A DNA stretch of 64,000 nucleotides, from positions 33,173,870 to 33,237,869 of the forward strand of contig CM066317.1 of assembly GCA_033807775.1 (NCBI GenBank). Reading direction: 5' to 3'. Each line of letters opens with the position of its first letter. The stretch's first letter is position 1. Source of the stretch: Saussurea involucrata. Lineage: Eukaryota; Streptophyta; Magnoliopsida; Asterales; Asteraceae. The notes beneath the pieces were generated by a model. That model saw nothing but the letters and a program-made list of their open reading frames with translations, had not been told where the DNA came from and made no database searches. Below are positions 1-11,275 of the stretch, one piece after another. The position numbers and the translations under genes are program-made.

Positions 1-118
1 CAGACAATTTTCATGTGAGACGGTTGATTTCTACACAGTTTCTGTTTTAGTGGAATTGAAATTCTCAAGTTTAAGTAAAAGTTCTTGTTTTTCCTTTCGA
101 AATTTAGTCCTTTCCTGT

Positions 119-1030
119 TCAAGTGACTCCTCTAACTCGACTATTTTCATTTCCAAAACAAAGAGGAGGAACGTAGCGTTTAAACTCGTTCGTCTCTGTT
201 TTAATTTCAGTTGCTAGGGCCTCGTCCTTTTTATAGGAATCCTTAGGCTTTGCAACTTTGTAGCCGTCAAAGTAGTCATTCGAGAGGTACTTGGACTTTT
301 TTTCTCTCATAAGATGTGTTAAGAACTTCATACGCAAAAGGTAATTGCATTTTAGTTGTATGCTTGCGTTTATATTCCTCAGTTTCCTCTTCTTTCTCTT
401 CGAGTGGTCCCGTCCATTTGATTTTATATTGGGGATATCTTTTCTCGAGACCAAAGAAGTTAAAATCGTATAGAGTAGGCCTCATTGTCAAAACCTTTTT
501 CAAATAATGTGGGTTGTCGTACCCAATTCCCCATTCTTTGTTGAAGTAACGAAAATCCTTCGGTTTGTTCAGATGTATCGTTTGATTAGTTTGACCTCAT
601 TTATAAAGTTTAAGTTCAAGGTCTTGTGTTTTTGAAACAAGCTCTTTGATTTCTATTTGAAGAGAAGAGCATTGATAGACAACCTCAGCTTTTTCATTCT
701 CACACTGATCAAGCTTTGCAGTTATTTCAGATATCTTAGCCCTAAGGTCTTTGGGTGCAATGAAAAGATTTGCACACTTTTCCTTTAAATAAGCATTATC
801 AGACTTAAGTTTCTCTGTAATCTTTCTTTGGACCTCTAACTATTCATTTAAAGTGGATATTTCAAGCAGATGTTCGATAGAGGTAAACATATAGGACTCT
901 ACCTTTTGACCAAGCAGTTGAATCTGATCGACTAAAGCTTTATGAGTTGGTAGACATACCTGACAAGATTCTCCGAGGGATGGAGGATTGCTGTGGTTGC
1001 CCATTGCAAGAGCATCTCGAGAAGACATCT
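119..1030 (-). pseudogene. copia gag relic, coiled-coil half
   Basis: Read on the minus strand, 1030 down to about 600 encodes a Lys/Glu-rich, heptad-like stretch with a Cys-x2-Cys-x2-His start (CQVCLPTHKALVDQ). It is followed by a conserved block with GIGYDNPHYLKK and RPTLYDFNFFGL at about 540-430. Blocks like these lie C-terminal to the zinc knuckle in gag of SIRE-like plant copia elements. Three frames are needed to follow it: one in-frame stop near 600 and a frame change near 300 break it. The N-terminal gag core and CCHC knuckle are missing between the leader and this region, so it is not functional. Family assignment is from memory of plant gag proteins. Confidence 0.55.
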
Positions 1031-1044
1031 TTATTGCATTTAGA

Positions 1045-1600
1045 TGATCGTCAGACAGTATACGGTTCGATTCAAAATTCAGACAGTATCAAAAATACTT
1101 TCGGGTGGTTTCCGGATAGGGAATCCGGAAAAGTGGGTTTCCGGGTGAAGTGTTCGGACAAAGCAAAAAGTTACCGAATAGGTAAGTATCCGGTAAAACA
1201 AGTTACCGAATAAAACAAACAAAAAAGTTATCGGGTAACTGAGTATGTCCGGTTAAGTGAGTAATCAGAAAAAAAAACTTACCGGATGGGTGTAGTGTCC
1301 GAATAGGTGAGATCCGGAAAGAATAGCTTTCCGGGTAGAGGGCGATCCGGATTGTTGAACTTTCCGGTTGAAAATGCTATCCGGATGAGAAGGTACCGGG
1401 AACAGCTTACCGGATATGGTGCGTCCGGATACAAGAGTAATCAGGATAGAACGTCCGGATAGGAGGACTTACCCAGGAAGAATTGAACTGACCGGATGGG
1501 TACGTCCGGATACTGATGGTACCCGGATAGATGCGAAAAACTTATCGGATGGAATGCAGACTTCCGGACACGACGGCTGTGCGTGCAATTCGGATCTGCA
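1045..1600. repeat. CCGGA/TCCGGAT degenerate minisatellite
   Basis: The words TCCGGATA, TCCGGAA and TACCGGAT recur every 15-35 bp with irregular spacing for about 550 bp in the leader of the copia element. TCCGGA is its own reverse complement. Similar arrays occur inside the LTRs of Tek2 and Tek4. Short ORFs across the block are by-products of the repeat. Confidence 0.8.
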
Positions 1601-1947
1601 ATCGATTAGGGTTGCTCGAATTCGTTCCTAAAAGGTTAGTAGATGGCCAAAACCACAAAAACAATCGAACCCTGTCGATTTCTAAGCAAAATAACTTGAT
1701 TTTGATGAAAAAATTTGAGACTTTTCAAGAATAGAGACCAAAAAATTAAGAACACTATTTTGCTTAAAAACTCACTCAATCAATCAAATTAAACTCTAAA
1801 AACTTGCAGAAACACTAACAATGCTATTATGAATCGATTGTGAGGAGTGGAATCAAACGATTTTGACAAAATCACAAGAATGAGATTTTAGAACACAAAG
1901 GCAGTCGACAGAAACTTACTAGGATACCTTGAATCGATTCGTCTGTC

Positions 1948-1960
1948 GGCTCTGATACCA
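1948..1960 (-). other. primer-binding site, tRNA-iMet type
   Basis: The minus strand reads TGGTATCAGAGCC, the standard plant complement to the 3' end of initiator-Met tRNA. It lies one base inside the LTR end and sets the orientation of the copia element. Confidence 0.85.
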
Positions 1961-1961
1961 A

Positions 1962-2301
1962 TGGTGGATCCCAGATTAGTGCAATAACAATAGTAACAAC
2001 GATCAATAAGCAATAAATCAAGATTGATTTCAACTTGTCATCCATATATCACTCATTCAAAGGTTAGAACCATTCAGAGAGATTACAATGCGTATGAAAG
2101 TGTTTAGAATGATTCTCTACTTTATGAACGGCTCACCTAAAACTAGGCTTAACTAAAGCTATTTATATCTAGGCCTATGATTACCAAGGCCCAAGCCCAT
2201 TAACCTCTAAACTAAGCTCAATTAACAATTAAAGGCTTTTACAAATAATATTTTTTTCTTTATATCGCTTTCTATATTATAGGACATTTATGGTCTTAAC
2301 A
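1962..2301 (-). repeat. copia 5' LTR (340 bp)
   Basis: On the minus strand it begins TGTTAAGACC and ends GGATCCACCA next to the primer-binding site. A TATA box (GATATAAATAG) lies near 2157-2170 on the minus strand, fitting a U3 promoter that drives transcription leftwards. The second LTR is outside the window. Confidence 0.75.
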
Positions 2302-3312
2302 CTCCCTATGCTTCCAAAGCAAAATCGGTGAAAACACAATCTTCATGGATTTGGCAGCTGTTGGGAAGGTCCCGAAGTTAAGAATCTTGACTTATCAGTG
2401 CCAACTATCAGGACTTATCCCTCCACCACAGTGATTCGTGTTACGGTTCGAGGAATCTTCTTCAACGATGCACTCGGCCAAACTCGCTTCTTCAGAGCTG
2501 AGCAAATTCCTTTAGCTGACTCAATACTGCTTGAAAGAATTATCTCCCTAATTCCCAACACCCTTGATAGAGCTCCCTTTATAAGGAAACTTTCGCCGAA
2601 TTACATAAACGAAAATAGTTATCTTTTCTTACCCTTATGTGTACTTGATTCTACTTTTTGTAATCTTCTTTAAAGATTTATCCAAGCATTGTGTTTTATC
2701 CATAGTGTACATTTTCAATTTATTTCATTCTTTTATAAATTTCGGATATACTTAACAGGTCCATAAAGAACGAAAAGACCAAAAAGATCAAAAAGATTGG
2801 TCGATGTGAAAAGAACCCAAAAAAGTAAATCAGGGTCAAAATGCACTTTTCAGTACTTTACTCTTATTTTATCTAAGTATGGGTGTCAACTTCAAATAGG
2901 GGGAGATTGTTGGGTCACCAAAGATTTGAAGATGACCTCCTGATCTGCTTTCTATTTCTCGGTAATCATATATTGTACTTAGAATATTTCCAGGTTCTTT
3001 GTAATAGCTTAGTCATACTTTCACAGTTCGGTAATATCAAAATCAGCCAAAATTAAGAAGAAGTGAATCTACCATTGCGGAGTGAAGATAAACTTCCCAA
3101 ATATTTAACCAAGTTATCCCCCACCGATTTTGTTCTTAGAAAATCGGTATGAGGCTCACCGATTTTGCTTAGAGCAAAATTGGTGGGATCCTCCAAGAAT
3201 CATGCTCACTGCCTCTCTGCCAAGAAGATCTTTCTATTTCATGCATTGATGGGGACATTCTCTGAAGATGAAGAAAAAAAATTATTTGGCTTTTACACCT
3301 TTTTAAGGAAAT
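2302..3312 (+). mobile_element. copia-like 3' end: polypurine tract and partial LTR
   Basis: AATAGGGGGAGAT at 2895-2907 followed by TGTTGGGTCACC from 2908 is the classic polypurine-tract/LTR junction of plant copia elements on the plus strand. Upstream, 2302-2894 has no coding sequence I recognise and is probably 3' untranslated sequence. The LTR continues to 3312 with a TATA-like AATATTTAACC near 3100 and is then interrupted by the unit at 3313. I could not place the end of the LTR after 4629. Confidence 0.5.
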
Positions 3313-4629
3313 TGTTGGTCCCGAATCAGTTATACAAGTACAATAGTTTGTATAAGGGGGGGGGGGGGGGGGGGGGGAGAATACAAGCACAATTTATAGT
3401 TTTCTAAATTGTTTATTGATAAATCAAATTACAATTTACAGTTTGTTGCGGAATAAGATTAAGTAAACCTAATCTAAACAAACTTGAGAAGCACTAAGTG
3501 CTCTTGCACAAGAAGAAAGAGAGAAAGGAAGATATAGAAAAACAAAGGTTTTTCTATGCACTAAGTAGTTCAGGGAAGACCCTTCAAACTGAAGGGGTAT
3601 TCCTCCTATTTATACCCATTGCATTAAATGTATGGCAGGAGTACTTTACACGTATCAACATTTGGTTGGACGCATGCTTCTGACTTTTAGCAAGACATGC
3701 TTTCGGCTGCATGGTGAACAATGTAGTGGCAGAGTGGTTGTACGATCTTGGACAAAAGCATGTATCTTCTGACAAACCGTACTATGTGTGCAAAAGGATA
3801 AGACAAACAAATCTTGAAGTAGAAGCTTCATGATCAGTGATCGCTGAGTGTGTCTTCCATCAGAGAAGAACTGATGTAAGTCAGCTATCGCTGAAGTCTT
3901 CTTCTTGATTTGTCGCGAGTGTGGACTTGTCTTGGTTTCACTGATGTCCTCATCAGATCATTAGTAGACTTGTCACTTTTTCATCATCTTTGTCTTCGAT
4001 GTCAGCGATAAACAGACTCAAGTTATCGCTGATAAAACACATGTTATCGCTGATGGCAAAACATTAAAACATACAGATGCTAATTTCAATTTTCACTAAG
4101 TTATTCTAAGGGTCGTTATCAAATAACTGAGAGAGTTTGGATCAACAGAAATCTCTACAACAATGCCTGCAGGTCAACTCTGTCCTACCATAAGACAAAA
4201 TGTATACTTTCTCTTGTTCAAGGACAAGCTGACTCTCAATCCTATTTTGACAAGTGTCCCATGCTATTAATGCACATGGAAGTATTTAAAGAAGAAGACC
4301 CTCTCCATGCAAGGTGACACTTTTTGGAAAATTCGTTTTGTGTTAAGGCAGAAATCGGCAGACTCTTTCTCTCTCAAAAACATCATAGCTTTGTCTTAGT
4401 GTTCAAGTTGTGAAAAGTTTCTTCTGTATACTTTGTGTAAGATAGTTAGGATAGATTTTATCTGTTCTTTCCGCAACAATCTAAAAGTTTTATGTGTGTA
4501 ATTCTTGATTTTATATCAATAAAGAACTAAATTAAGTAAAAAATATGTGTATTGTATTCAACCCCCCCCCCCCTTCTACAATACTTGCTACTGTGTGCTA
4601 TTTCATAGCTGGGAGTAGTGGGACCAACA
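3313..4629. mobile_element. LTR-like unit with long inverted ends
   Basis: It begins TGTTGGTCCC and ends GGGACCAACA. The similarity continues inwards as an imperfect inverted repeat of roughly 170 bp, including a poly-G run at 3355-3377 mirrored by a poly-C run at 4562-4573. Both arms look like the U5 end of a SIRE-type copia LTR pointing outwards. The left arm has a minus-strand TATAAATAGG near 3610-3620 and the right arm a TATTTAAAG near 4285. Flanks GAAAT and GTATT are not a convincing duplication. It could be one LTR with inverted ends or two LTR fragments head to head. Confidence 0.45.
3830..4055. repeat. scattered TATCGCTGA / TCAGCGATA motifs
   Basis: The 8-9 bp word ATCGCTGA occurs at least six times in both orientations in about 220 bp between the two arms of the inverted unit. 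It may be a U3 enhancer array or the remains of short inverted duplications. Confidence 0.5.
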
Positions 4630-4889
4630 GTATTGAAGTTGCAAAATGGAATATCTCACTGCTAAATTGAAAACCTTTTTTGACGAACAAACTCACTAGA
4701 ACTCCGCCGAAAAGCACCATTACCGGTGGATTCCCAACAGGAAAAGGCTTCACCGAAAACAAGAAATCACTTGGGGGATTTCTAACGGATCTATCTGCCG
4801 GTTATCCGCCACACTTTTATCCCATGTTTCTAATTTGTTTTATTGAAAATGAAGGTGGTAGGTTAGGTTTAGCACACAAAAACACAAAC
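4630..4889. other. unassigned interval
   Basis: No protein homology, TIR or LTR junction was recognised. It contains several short ACCGG/CCGCCG words. It may be the remaining downstream part of the copia LTR interrupted at 3312, which I could not confirm. Confidence 0.3.
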
Positions 4890-5515
4890 CAAGTGAATGA
4901 ATGGATTCTCGACCTTTCTCGATAGGTTCTTGATCAATCTCGGTAGGTTCTCACTCGATCGTGATGGGTTCTCGATGGTTCTCGATAGGTGGTGTGTTAT
5001 GGTGATGAAGAACGCGATGTCTTACGAAGTTGAAGAAAGTGTTAAAAAATGTGACATTGAGTTACAGACTTGCGGTGTCGAGTTGTTGTACATAATTGAA
5101 CGTACATAAATATCCATAATGAATATAATACATATATAACATTTCACGTAAAATAACACTTTAAATGAGAAAAAAACTATATCGAAATGAATAATGTCAT
5201 ATTGAAAAGCATGAATATTCTCGTTTTTTATATAACTTGTTTGATTATAATATTAGTAAATTTTAAGATAATTTATTTTAAACTTTAACGGGGTAAAAAA
5301 AATTAATTAAAAAAGAAAATAAAAAGTCAAATAAGGTAGGCGTGAGATTGAAATTAAGTTTCTTTTTTACCACTAATCACATTAATTAATACTTTTAATT
5401 ATAAACTCTATTTAATGTGAGTTGTTGGATCAATAGAGGTGGAGGGTCGAGATCAATCCTCATGTTTACAATGAAAATGGAGTTTGCAATTGAACTTTTC
5501 TCTGTATACGAATGA
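4890..5515. repeat. partial copy of foldback family FB-1
   Basis: The stretch from about 5100 (CATTTCACGTAAA, then the AACTATATCGA block, then AAAAAGTCAAATAAGGTAGG) matches the right arm of FB-1 at about 19840-20060. The part at 4890-5100, with CTCGATAGG words, matches the inner left arm near 10850-11000 in inverted orientation. Only one arm is present here, so this is a truncated copy. Confidence 0.6.
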
Positions 5516-5732
5516 TCATGTAAGAAAAAAAAAAAGTTAAAGTGAGAAGCGTAAGAATGGATTTGGACTAATAATCACTTTTAATCTTAAAACAACTCAT
5601 GAATTGTGCCTTAAATGAGAATTAATCTTGTGCATCTCATTAGTGTTAATCTTAAATTATGATTGATCTAGGGGTGGAGATCTCTTTTTACCTTTCTCAC
5701 CACAACTTTAACTCTTACCGGAAACAAACCCT
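5516..5732. mobile_element. MITE fragment (TACCGG family)
   Basis: The right end reads outwards as AGGGTTTGTTTCCGGTAAGAG, and the left end keeps a degraded inverted match (AAAGTTAAAGTGAGAAGCG). It abuts a related element across a short TATATATA bridge. The left terminus seems lost. Confidence 0.45.
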
Positions 5733-5738
5733 ATATAT

Positions 5739-6126
5739 AGGGGTGGATTCCGGTGAGAGAGAAGTTATGGTGAGAAACGTAAAAAGGGATCTGGACCCTT
5801 GGATCAATCCTAATTGTAGATCAACACTAATAAGATTCACCGAGATGCATCGGATCAACTCTCGTGAGAAGCGCAATTTATGGGTGGGTGTGAGATTAAA
5901 AGTGATCAATGGTCCAGATCCCTTCTTACGCTTCTTACCTTACTCTTATTCTCACACGATCTTTTAATCTCAAGTCCACCCATGAATCATGTTTGATACG
6001 AGAATTGATCTGGTACATCTCGGGTCATCTTATATCGGTGCATCTTATCCTATTGTACATCCAACGGTTTCGTTGATAATCATTTCTCATGCTTCCCAAG
6101 TTAACTCAACTTATTACCGGAACCCA

Positions 6127-6131
<5 letters not shown>
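5739..6131. mobile_element. MITE with ~45-bp terminal inverted repeats
   Basis: The left end AGGGGTGGATTCCGGTGAGAG is mirrored by the right end, which reads TAGGGTTGGGTTCCGGTAATA on the minus strand. Both ends sit against TATATA, suggesting a TA-type target. It has no coding capacity; the ORFs across it are chance. Confidence 0.6.

Positions 6132-6191
<60 letters not shown>
6132..6191. repeat. (TA)n microsatellite
   Basis: Uninterrupted TA dinucleotides lie between two MITEs. They are probably expanded target sequence. Confidence 0.95.
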
Positions 6192-6195
<4 letters not shown>

Positions 6196-6549
6196 GTGGT
6201 ATCGGGTACAAACCAAATAGATTGTACAAACTGTACAAACCCATCTCCACCAATCACGTAACTTCTTTTTTTATATCCATAAGGGTATTTTAGGACTTTT
6301 AGCATATTTTTAAATTTTTTTAAGCATATTATTTTACCCTTTGTAACTGTTAGATGAAAAACTAAATTCATCGTCCGGCACCGACGACCGGGAAATATAG
6401 ATTCATGAAGCCAAATTATATATTCATGAAGCTAAAATATAGATTCATGAAACCAAATTATATATTCATGAAGCCAGATTACAGATTCATGAAGCCAGAT
6501 TGAGTTTGTAAGGTTTGTACAATCTATTTGGTTTGTATTTGATACCCAT

Positions 6550-6552
<3 letters not shown>
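6192..6552. mobile_element. MITE with GTACAAACCAAATAG terminal repeats
   Basis: The left end AGGGGTGGTATCGGGTACAA, then ACCAAATAGATTGTACAAAC, is mirrored by GTTTGTACAATCTATTTGGT and then GATACCCATCCT at the right end. The inverted repeats are about 50 bp. Both sides are (TA)n. A second end of the same family lies at 41672-41722 inside hAT1. The interior carries a roughly 22-bp tandem unit with ATTCATGAAGCC, about five copies, at 6398-6505. Confidence 0.7.

Positions 6553-6600
<48 letters not shown>
6553..6600. repeat. (TA)n microsatellite
   Basis: TA dinucleotide run between two MITEs. Confidence 0.95.
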
Positions 6601-6602
<2 letters not shown>

Positions 6603-7414
6603 AAGAGTTCAATAGAGAAGTCCAAATATTTAGAGAAATAGAGAAGTGATCTTGGCCATTTATTCGGTCAAGATCGGCGGCTTTGACCGAGAAGCAGCGG
6701 ATAATTACTCGCGTGGTCTGCACAAGATAGAGGGGTAGTTTCGTAAAAAATACACGGGCTGAGTTCATATATGAATCTGTGTGATTCACATATGAACTAT
6801 ACGTTCATATATGAACCTTTGTAATTCACATAAAAACTCTTTTTAACTAATTCACATATGAACCTTTGTGATTCATATATGAATCAGTTAATTTGTTCAT
6901 TTGAGAAGTAGTTAAAAAAATTTCATATATGAATCACAAAGATTCATATATGAACACAAAGGTTCATATATGAATTAGTTAAAAAAAATTCATGTATGAA
7001 TCACAACAAAGATTCATATATGAATCAATTAATTGGTTCAACTGATTCATATATGAACCTACAGTTAATTAGTTTTATATATGAAACACAAAGGTTCATA
7101 TATGAATCACAAGATTCATATATGAATTAGTTATAAAGAGTTCATATGTGAATTACAAAGGTTCATATATGAACGTATAGTTCATATGTGAATCACACAG
7201 ATTCATATATGAACCCAGCCCGTGTTTTTTGTAAAAGTTACGAAATTGCCCTTCTATTTTTGGAACAGCCGCAACTTTTGACCAGTCAAAGCCGCAATTT
7301 TTGACCAGTCAAAGCCGCAACTTTTGACCAATTATAACCGATCTTGACCGAATAAATGGCCAAGATCACTTCTCTATTTCTCTAAATATTTGGACTTCTC
7401 TATTGAACATAAGG
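6601..7414. mobile_element. MITE with TTCATATATGAA palindrome array
   Basis: The ends form an inverted repeat of about 75-90 bp: GTTCAATAGAGAAGTCCAAA at the left is exactly mirrored at 7370-7408. Further in, the GACCGAATAAATGGCC words also pair. The interior (6760-7220) is an array of palindromic 12-mers, TTCATATATGAA and TTCATATGTGAA, in more than 20 copies. A related element lies at 59723-60369. There is no coding sequence. Confidence 0.75.
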
Positions 7415-8335
7415 CTATATATATATATACAGTTTAATAAAAAAATATTTTATTTTTAATCAAATATTTAAAAAGATTTTTAGTAAGGATAAAATGAAAT
7501 AGGTTAAAATGCGACTTAAAAAGATATCTTAGCAATTCAAATTAAAATCTTTGGATAGGAGTATATTTTTAGAAATAGGTTAAAATTCGACATAAAAAGA
7601 TATCTTAGCAATCCAAATTTAAGGTTGTCTATTTTTATTATCTCCTTATTAAAAATGTGTAGTTAATAATTTAATAGGTAATATCTGATAATAAAGTCGA
7701 ACATCGTAGTTCTAGAGTATCCGAAACAACATGTACACAAAATTTAAACATGACTTCACAATTCTTGTGTTAACCGATATATGACACATACGGTTAAAAA
7801 CTGTATGAGTTTAAAATATATATCTTCCGCATCACAATCTATTTTATTCGCTGCCCAGTTTCTGAAACATAGAAAACGTTAATTTCTTGACACATTTCTT
7901 GGTTGGGGAGAGCCAATGTTCCTTTTCATGGGGTACAAAGAACAGATTCAACGGAGACAGAGTAGGGTTTGTTGCGCTTGCTAACATACTTCCCAGGCAA
8001 GATACTTAGCGCAATAGTCGGCAAAGAGGGTACAAATGCCTAAATAGCCGATTCAATAGATTATTTTTCATCTCAATATTGAACTCTTTATTGTGATTTG
8101 AGTCGCCTTACACGTTTGAGTTATAACAAGAATGATAACTAAAAAACCTATTTCGTAAATAGATGTTAATTTCTTGAAAATCGAACTAAAAATTAAGTAA
8201 ACTCAATATATTTCACTTAAAAATAAGATTGAAAAGAGGATGTATTAAAAATTAACATACTCTTGTCATTTATTACATCATAAAGAAATATTATATATAT
8301 ATATATATATATAGTTTTATAGATTATTTTACAAT
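7415..8335. other. AT-rich interval, nothing recognised
   Basis: No coding sequence or TE signature was seen. A 48-bp word containing GACTTAAAAAGATATCTTAG is repeated in tandem at about 7495-7545 and 7571-7620 with few changes. A short (TA)n run lies at 8292-8312. Confidence 0.4.
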
Positions 8336-10392
8336 TATATAAAAGATTGCAGACATAAAAGACACGCATTGATTTGTAAGGAATTATAGGACCAGTGGGA
8401 ACATGCTGACCAAATTCACAAATGATGTTTAAAGGGTATAAGGTCTCATGATGTGTACATTGTATTCATTTGATTGAAGTTGGTCAAAGGAAAGGGATGT
8501 TTGATTTCCTCCAAACTCTCCTTTTTTCCTTCCTTCAATTTTATAGTCTTTTGACTGCTTAAAGAAATTGGTTGTTCTTTCAACTACGTAAATAAGAGTT
8601 CAAATGTGTTCCAAATTGTCATAATTGAAATTCTTAAAAATATTTTGAAATGAATAAAGTTTAAGATCTAACACGGTTAAATATGTTTAGACACAAATTG
8701 TGGCCAAAGATCTAACACGGTTCAAATGAGTTCAAATTTCTAGTTTTACTCCCACTTTTCAACCTCAAAATCTTTGTGGCTAAAGATCAGAACTGATTAA
8801 ACTGCACATATGGTTTTGTATAAACTTTGTATTGTCAAATAGTTTTTTTTCCACTTTGTCCAAATTTATAACTTACGAAAAGGAAAAAAGAATTGATTAT
8901 GAAATGTGATCCTAATGAACCTTACGATCAAGGGCCAAATCTATAACTACGAAAAGGAAAATGACTATTATAAAATGTGATCTTTATGAACCCTGCGATC
9001 AAGGGTCCATACTAGTTAAACCCGCCATCTATGATCTTTATAAACGTATCTGATTTTTGCATCATGATTGCCCGTTTGCATTATCTTTCATTATTTTAAA
9101 TATAGTGGTTTTAAACACCACTATTTACAAATAAATTGAACACAAACAAGGTTGACACGTATATATACTCTCCTAAGTTGAGATGCGGAATAGATCGTGG
9201 TTTTGCTACCGACAATTTCCAGTCTTGGTTTTAAAAACGAACCATTATGATCATTGATAGACAATAAATTATGTGTAGGGGCTGAATTGTAATTAATGTA
9301 ATTTATATAAAATCGGGTTACACCCTTAAAAACAAAAGAGCCATATGCTAGAGCCCTTCTCCAAGCTTCAAATTCACACATCCAAAGTAATGCATTTATG
9401 TATTTATATTCTTGCCAACAAATTTTACATTTCTTTCTTTTAACAAGCCAGACAAAAGGACAAGTATTAAAGAATAAAGAGGATCTTTTCTTTTAATTTT
9501 TATAAAAGTACAAAAACAATACATGTTGAGTTAGATAATAAAAGAATGGAATCCGATATTATTTTATGTCAATACTTTTCATAAAAAAATTATAATTGTT
9601 TGTACAGTGTTGTTCTAAATCACTTGTTCTTACGGTACAAGTTATATTATTATAGCAAGGGGTAGATAGTTTAAAAAGTTAATTTGCTCATTTTTAATTG
9701 TGACATACAATAGTCTCTAAAACCTGTTTCATAAAAGATCGGTTTACCGTTCTGATAATCAACTTCCAAATATTTTGATGTAAAAGCTAAAATTATAATT
9801 TGTATACATACATACATACATACATGTATACATGCATACAAGCATGCATGCATACATACATACATACATACATACATGCATGAATGCATACATACATACA
9901 TACGTACATGCGTATACACACGTATAGAGGGTTGGTTCTGTTGAGAACTTCCAATTTTCAGGAGAACCCGTGTGTAGCCGTTGATCGCTTTTGATCCAAA
10001 AGTGATGATCAAGCGTGTTTTTCTGAAGGTCGTGGGCACTTGGTCTTTTAATCCAATGGCGATAATTGATTTGTGGACTTATGTTGTTATTTTCATGTTT
10101 AGGCATTCTAAGTTAACGTTTTCATGATAAAGTATGTAAACTGTTAACTTATTTTAACATCTAATATTAACATATATAAGTAAATATGTGTTAGATTTTC
10201 ATGTTAACGTATGTTAACGTATGAGAGATATGTTAACTTATATGAACATTTTGCTTCCCTTAGAATAATGTCATTGACGTTTCCTTTTACTATGAATCTG
10301 CTATTGTGTCAATTCCAGCCTTCAAACTAAAAAAATCATCCGAAGGGTACAAATGGTTCTCAGGGAAAATAAATCTCATATAGTGCCAATTG
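8336..10392. repeat. 2-kb segmental duplication, copy 1
   Basis: From TATATAAAAGATTGCAGACAT to CAGTGCCAATTG this block recurs in the same orientation at 39058-43176 with roughly 95% identity by eye. The second copy is split by hAT1. I recognise no gene in it. The short minus-strand ORF at 9121-9381 exists in both copies, but the two versions differ in length and lack codon-like substitution. Each copy ends beside microsatellite or MITE sequence. Confidence 0.75.
9806..9925. repeat. (CATA)n/(CATG)n microsatellite
   Basis: A TACA/TGCA tetranucleotide run, longer in the duplicated copy at 40538-40745. ORFs across it are artefacts. Confidence 0.9.
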
Positions 10393-10402
10393 TCTCTCTC
10401 TC

Positions 10403-10437
<35 letters not shown>

Positions 10438-10460
10438 GGAGAGCAAGAGAGAGAGAGAGA
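10393..10460. repeat. (TC)n-(TA)n-(GA)n tract
   Basis: A symmetric CT, TA, GA microsatellite that marks the left border of the FB-1 foldback element. Confidence 0.85.
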
Positions 10461-11275
10461 GAAAAGTTCAAATGTGAACTCAAATTCAATTGTGAACGTG
10501 AGGACGAATCTTGACCCTTCCATTTCTATTGATCCAATGACTCATATTAAATAGAGTTTTTAATTGAAATTATTAATTAAGGTGATTAGGGGTAAAAAGG
10601 AAAGATAATTTAAACTCACGCTTACCATATTTGACTTTTATTTTCTTTTTTAATTAAAAACTTTTACCCCCTTAAAGTTTAAAATAAATTATCTTAAAAA
10701 TTACTAATATTTTAATCAAACAAATTACATAAAAAAACGAGAATTCCGTGCTCTTCGATATGACATCCATCTCGATATAGTTTTTTTTTGTTTTAACCGT
10801 TTTTACGTGAAATGTCATATATGTCTTATATTCATTATGAATATTTATGTACGTTCAAGTGTTTACAACATCTCGACACCGTAAGTCCGTAACTCGACAT
10901 CACCTTCTACAACACTTTCTTCAACGTCCTAAGGCATCGTGTTCTTCATTACCGTAACCCAACACCCATCGAGATGAATCGGGAACCTATCGAGTTTCGA
11001 TTGTGAACCGAGGAACGAAAGAGAGTGCGTCACGTCTTCACACCTTCACGGGTCACTCGTGTATTATTCTTCATGAATAATGTATCATTCAGTATGAAGA
11101 ATACATCATTCAGGGTGAATAATACACGATTCATGAATTTGTGTATTATTCATCATGAATGATGTTTTAGTCATACTGAATACTGTATTATTCATCCTGA
11201 ATATTGTATTATTCATCATGAATAGTGAATGAACGTTCACCTTTGTTATTCGTACTGAATGTGGACACCTGGAGA
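10461..11275. mobile_element. FB-1 foldback element, left arm and centre
   Basis: The outer arm (10461 to about 10860) is the inverted counterpart of 19815-20205: GTTCAAATGTGAACTCAAAT here is answered by ATTTGAGTTCACATTTGAAC at the far end. The inner part (about 11000-11275), rich in ATTCATCATGAAT words, is repeated in direct orientation at 19527-19822. Tek1 is inserted between the two central units. Without Tek1 the element would be about 1.5 kb. There is no coding capacity. Confidence 0.65.

Larger units (their letters stand above)
1..2301 (-). mobile_element. Ty1/copia retrotransposon, 5' part, cut by window edge
   Basis: Reading the minus strand from 2301 there is a 340-bp LTR, a primer-binding site, about 340 bp of leader, a CCGGA-rich repeat block and a decayed gag region that continues past position 1. 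The order LTR, PBS, gag identifies this as the 5' end of an element. The far LTR lies outside the window, so no target-site duplication can be checked. The five bases right of the LTR are CTCCC (2302-2306). Copia is preferred because the gag relic resembles plant copia (SIRE-like) gag rather than gypsy gag. No pol domain is inside the window. Confidence 0.75.

Noticed and set aside
9121..9381. 86-codon minus-strand ORF, conserved at 39849-40061
   Set aside because: Conservation is explained by the segmental duplication; the N-terminal part differs by indels and no domain is recognisable.
8336..10392. Host gene promoter or gene fragment
   Set aside because: No exon-like composition, splice pattern or domain seen in either duplicate.
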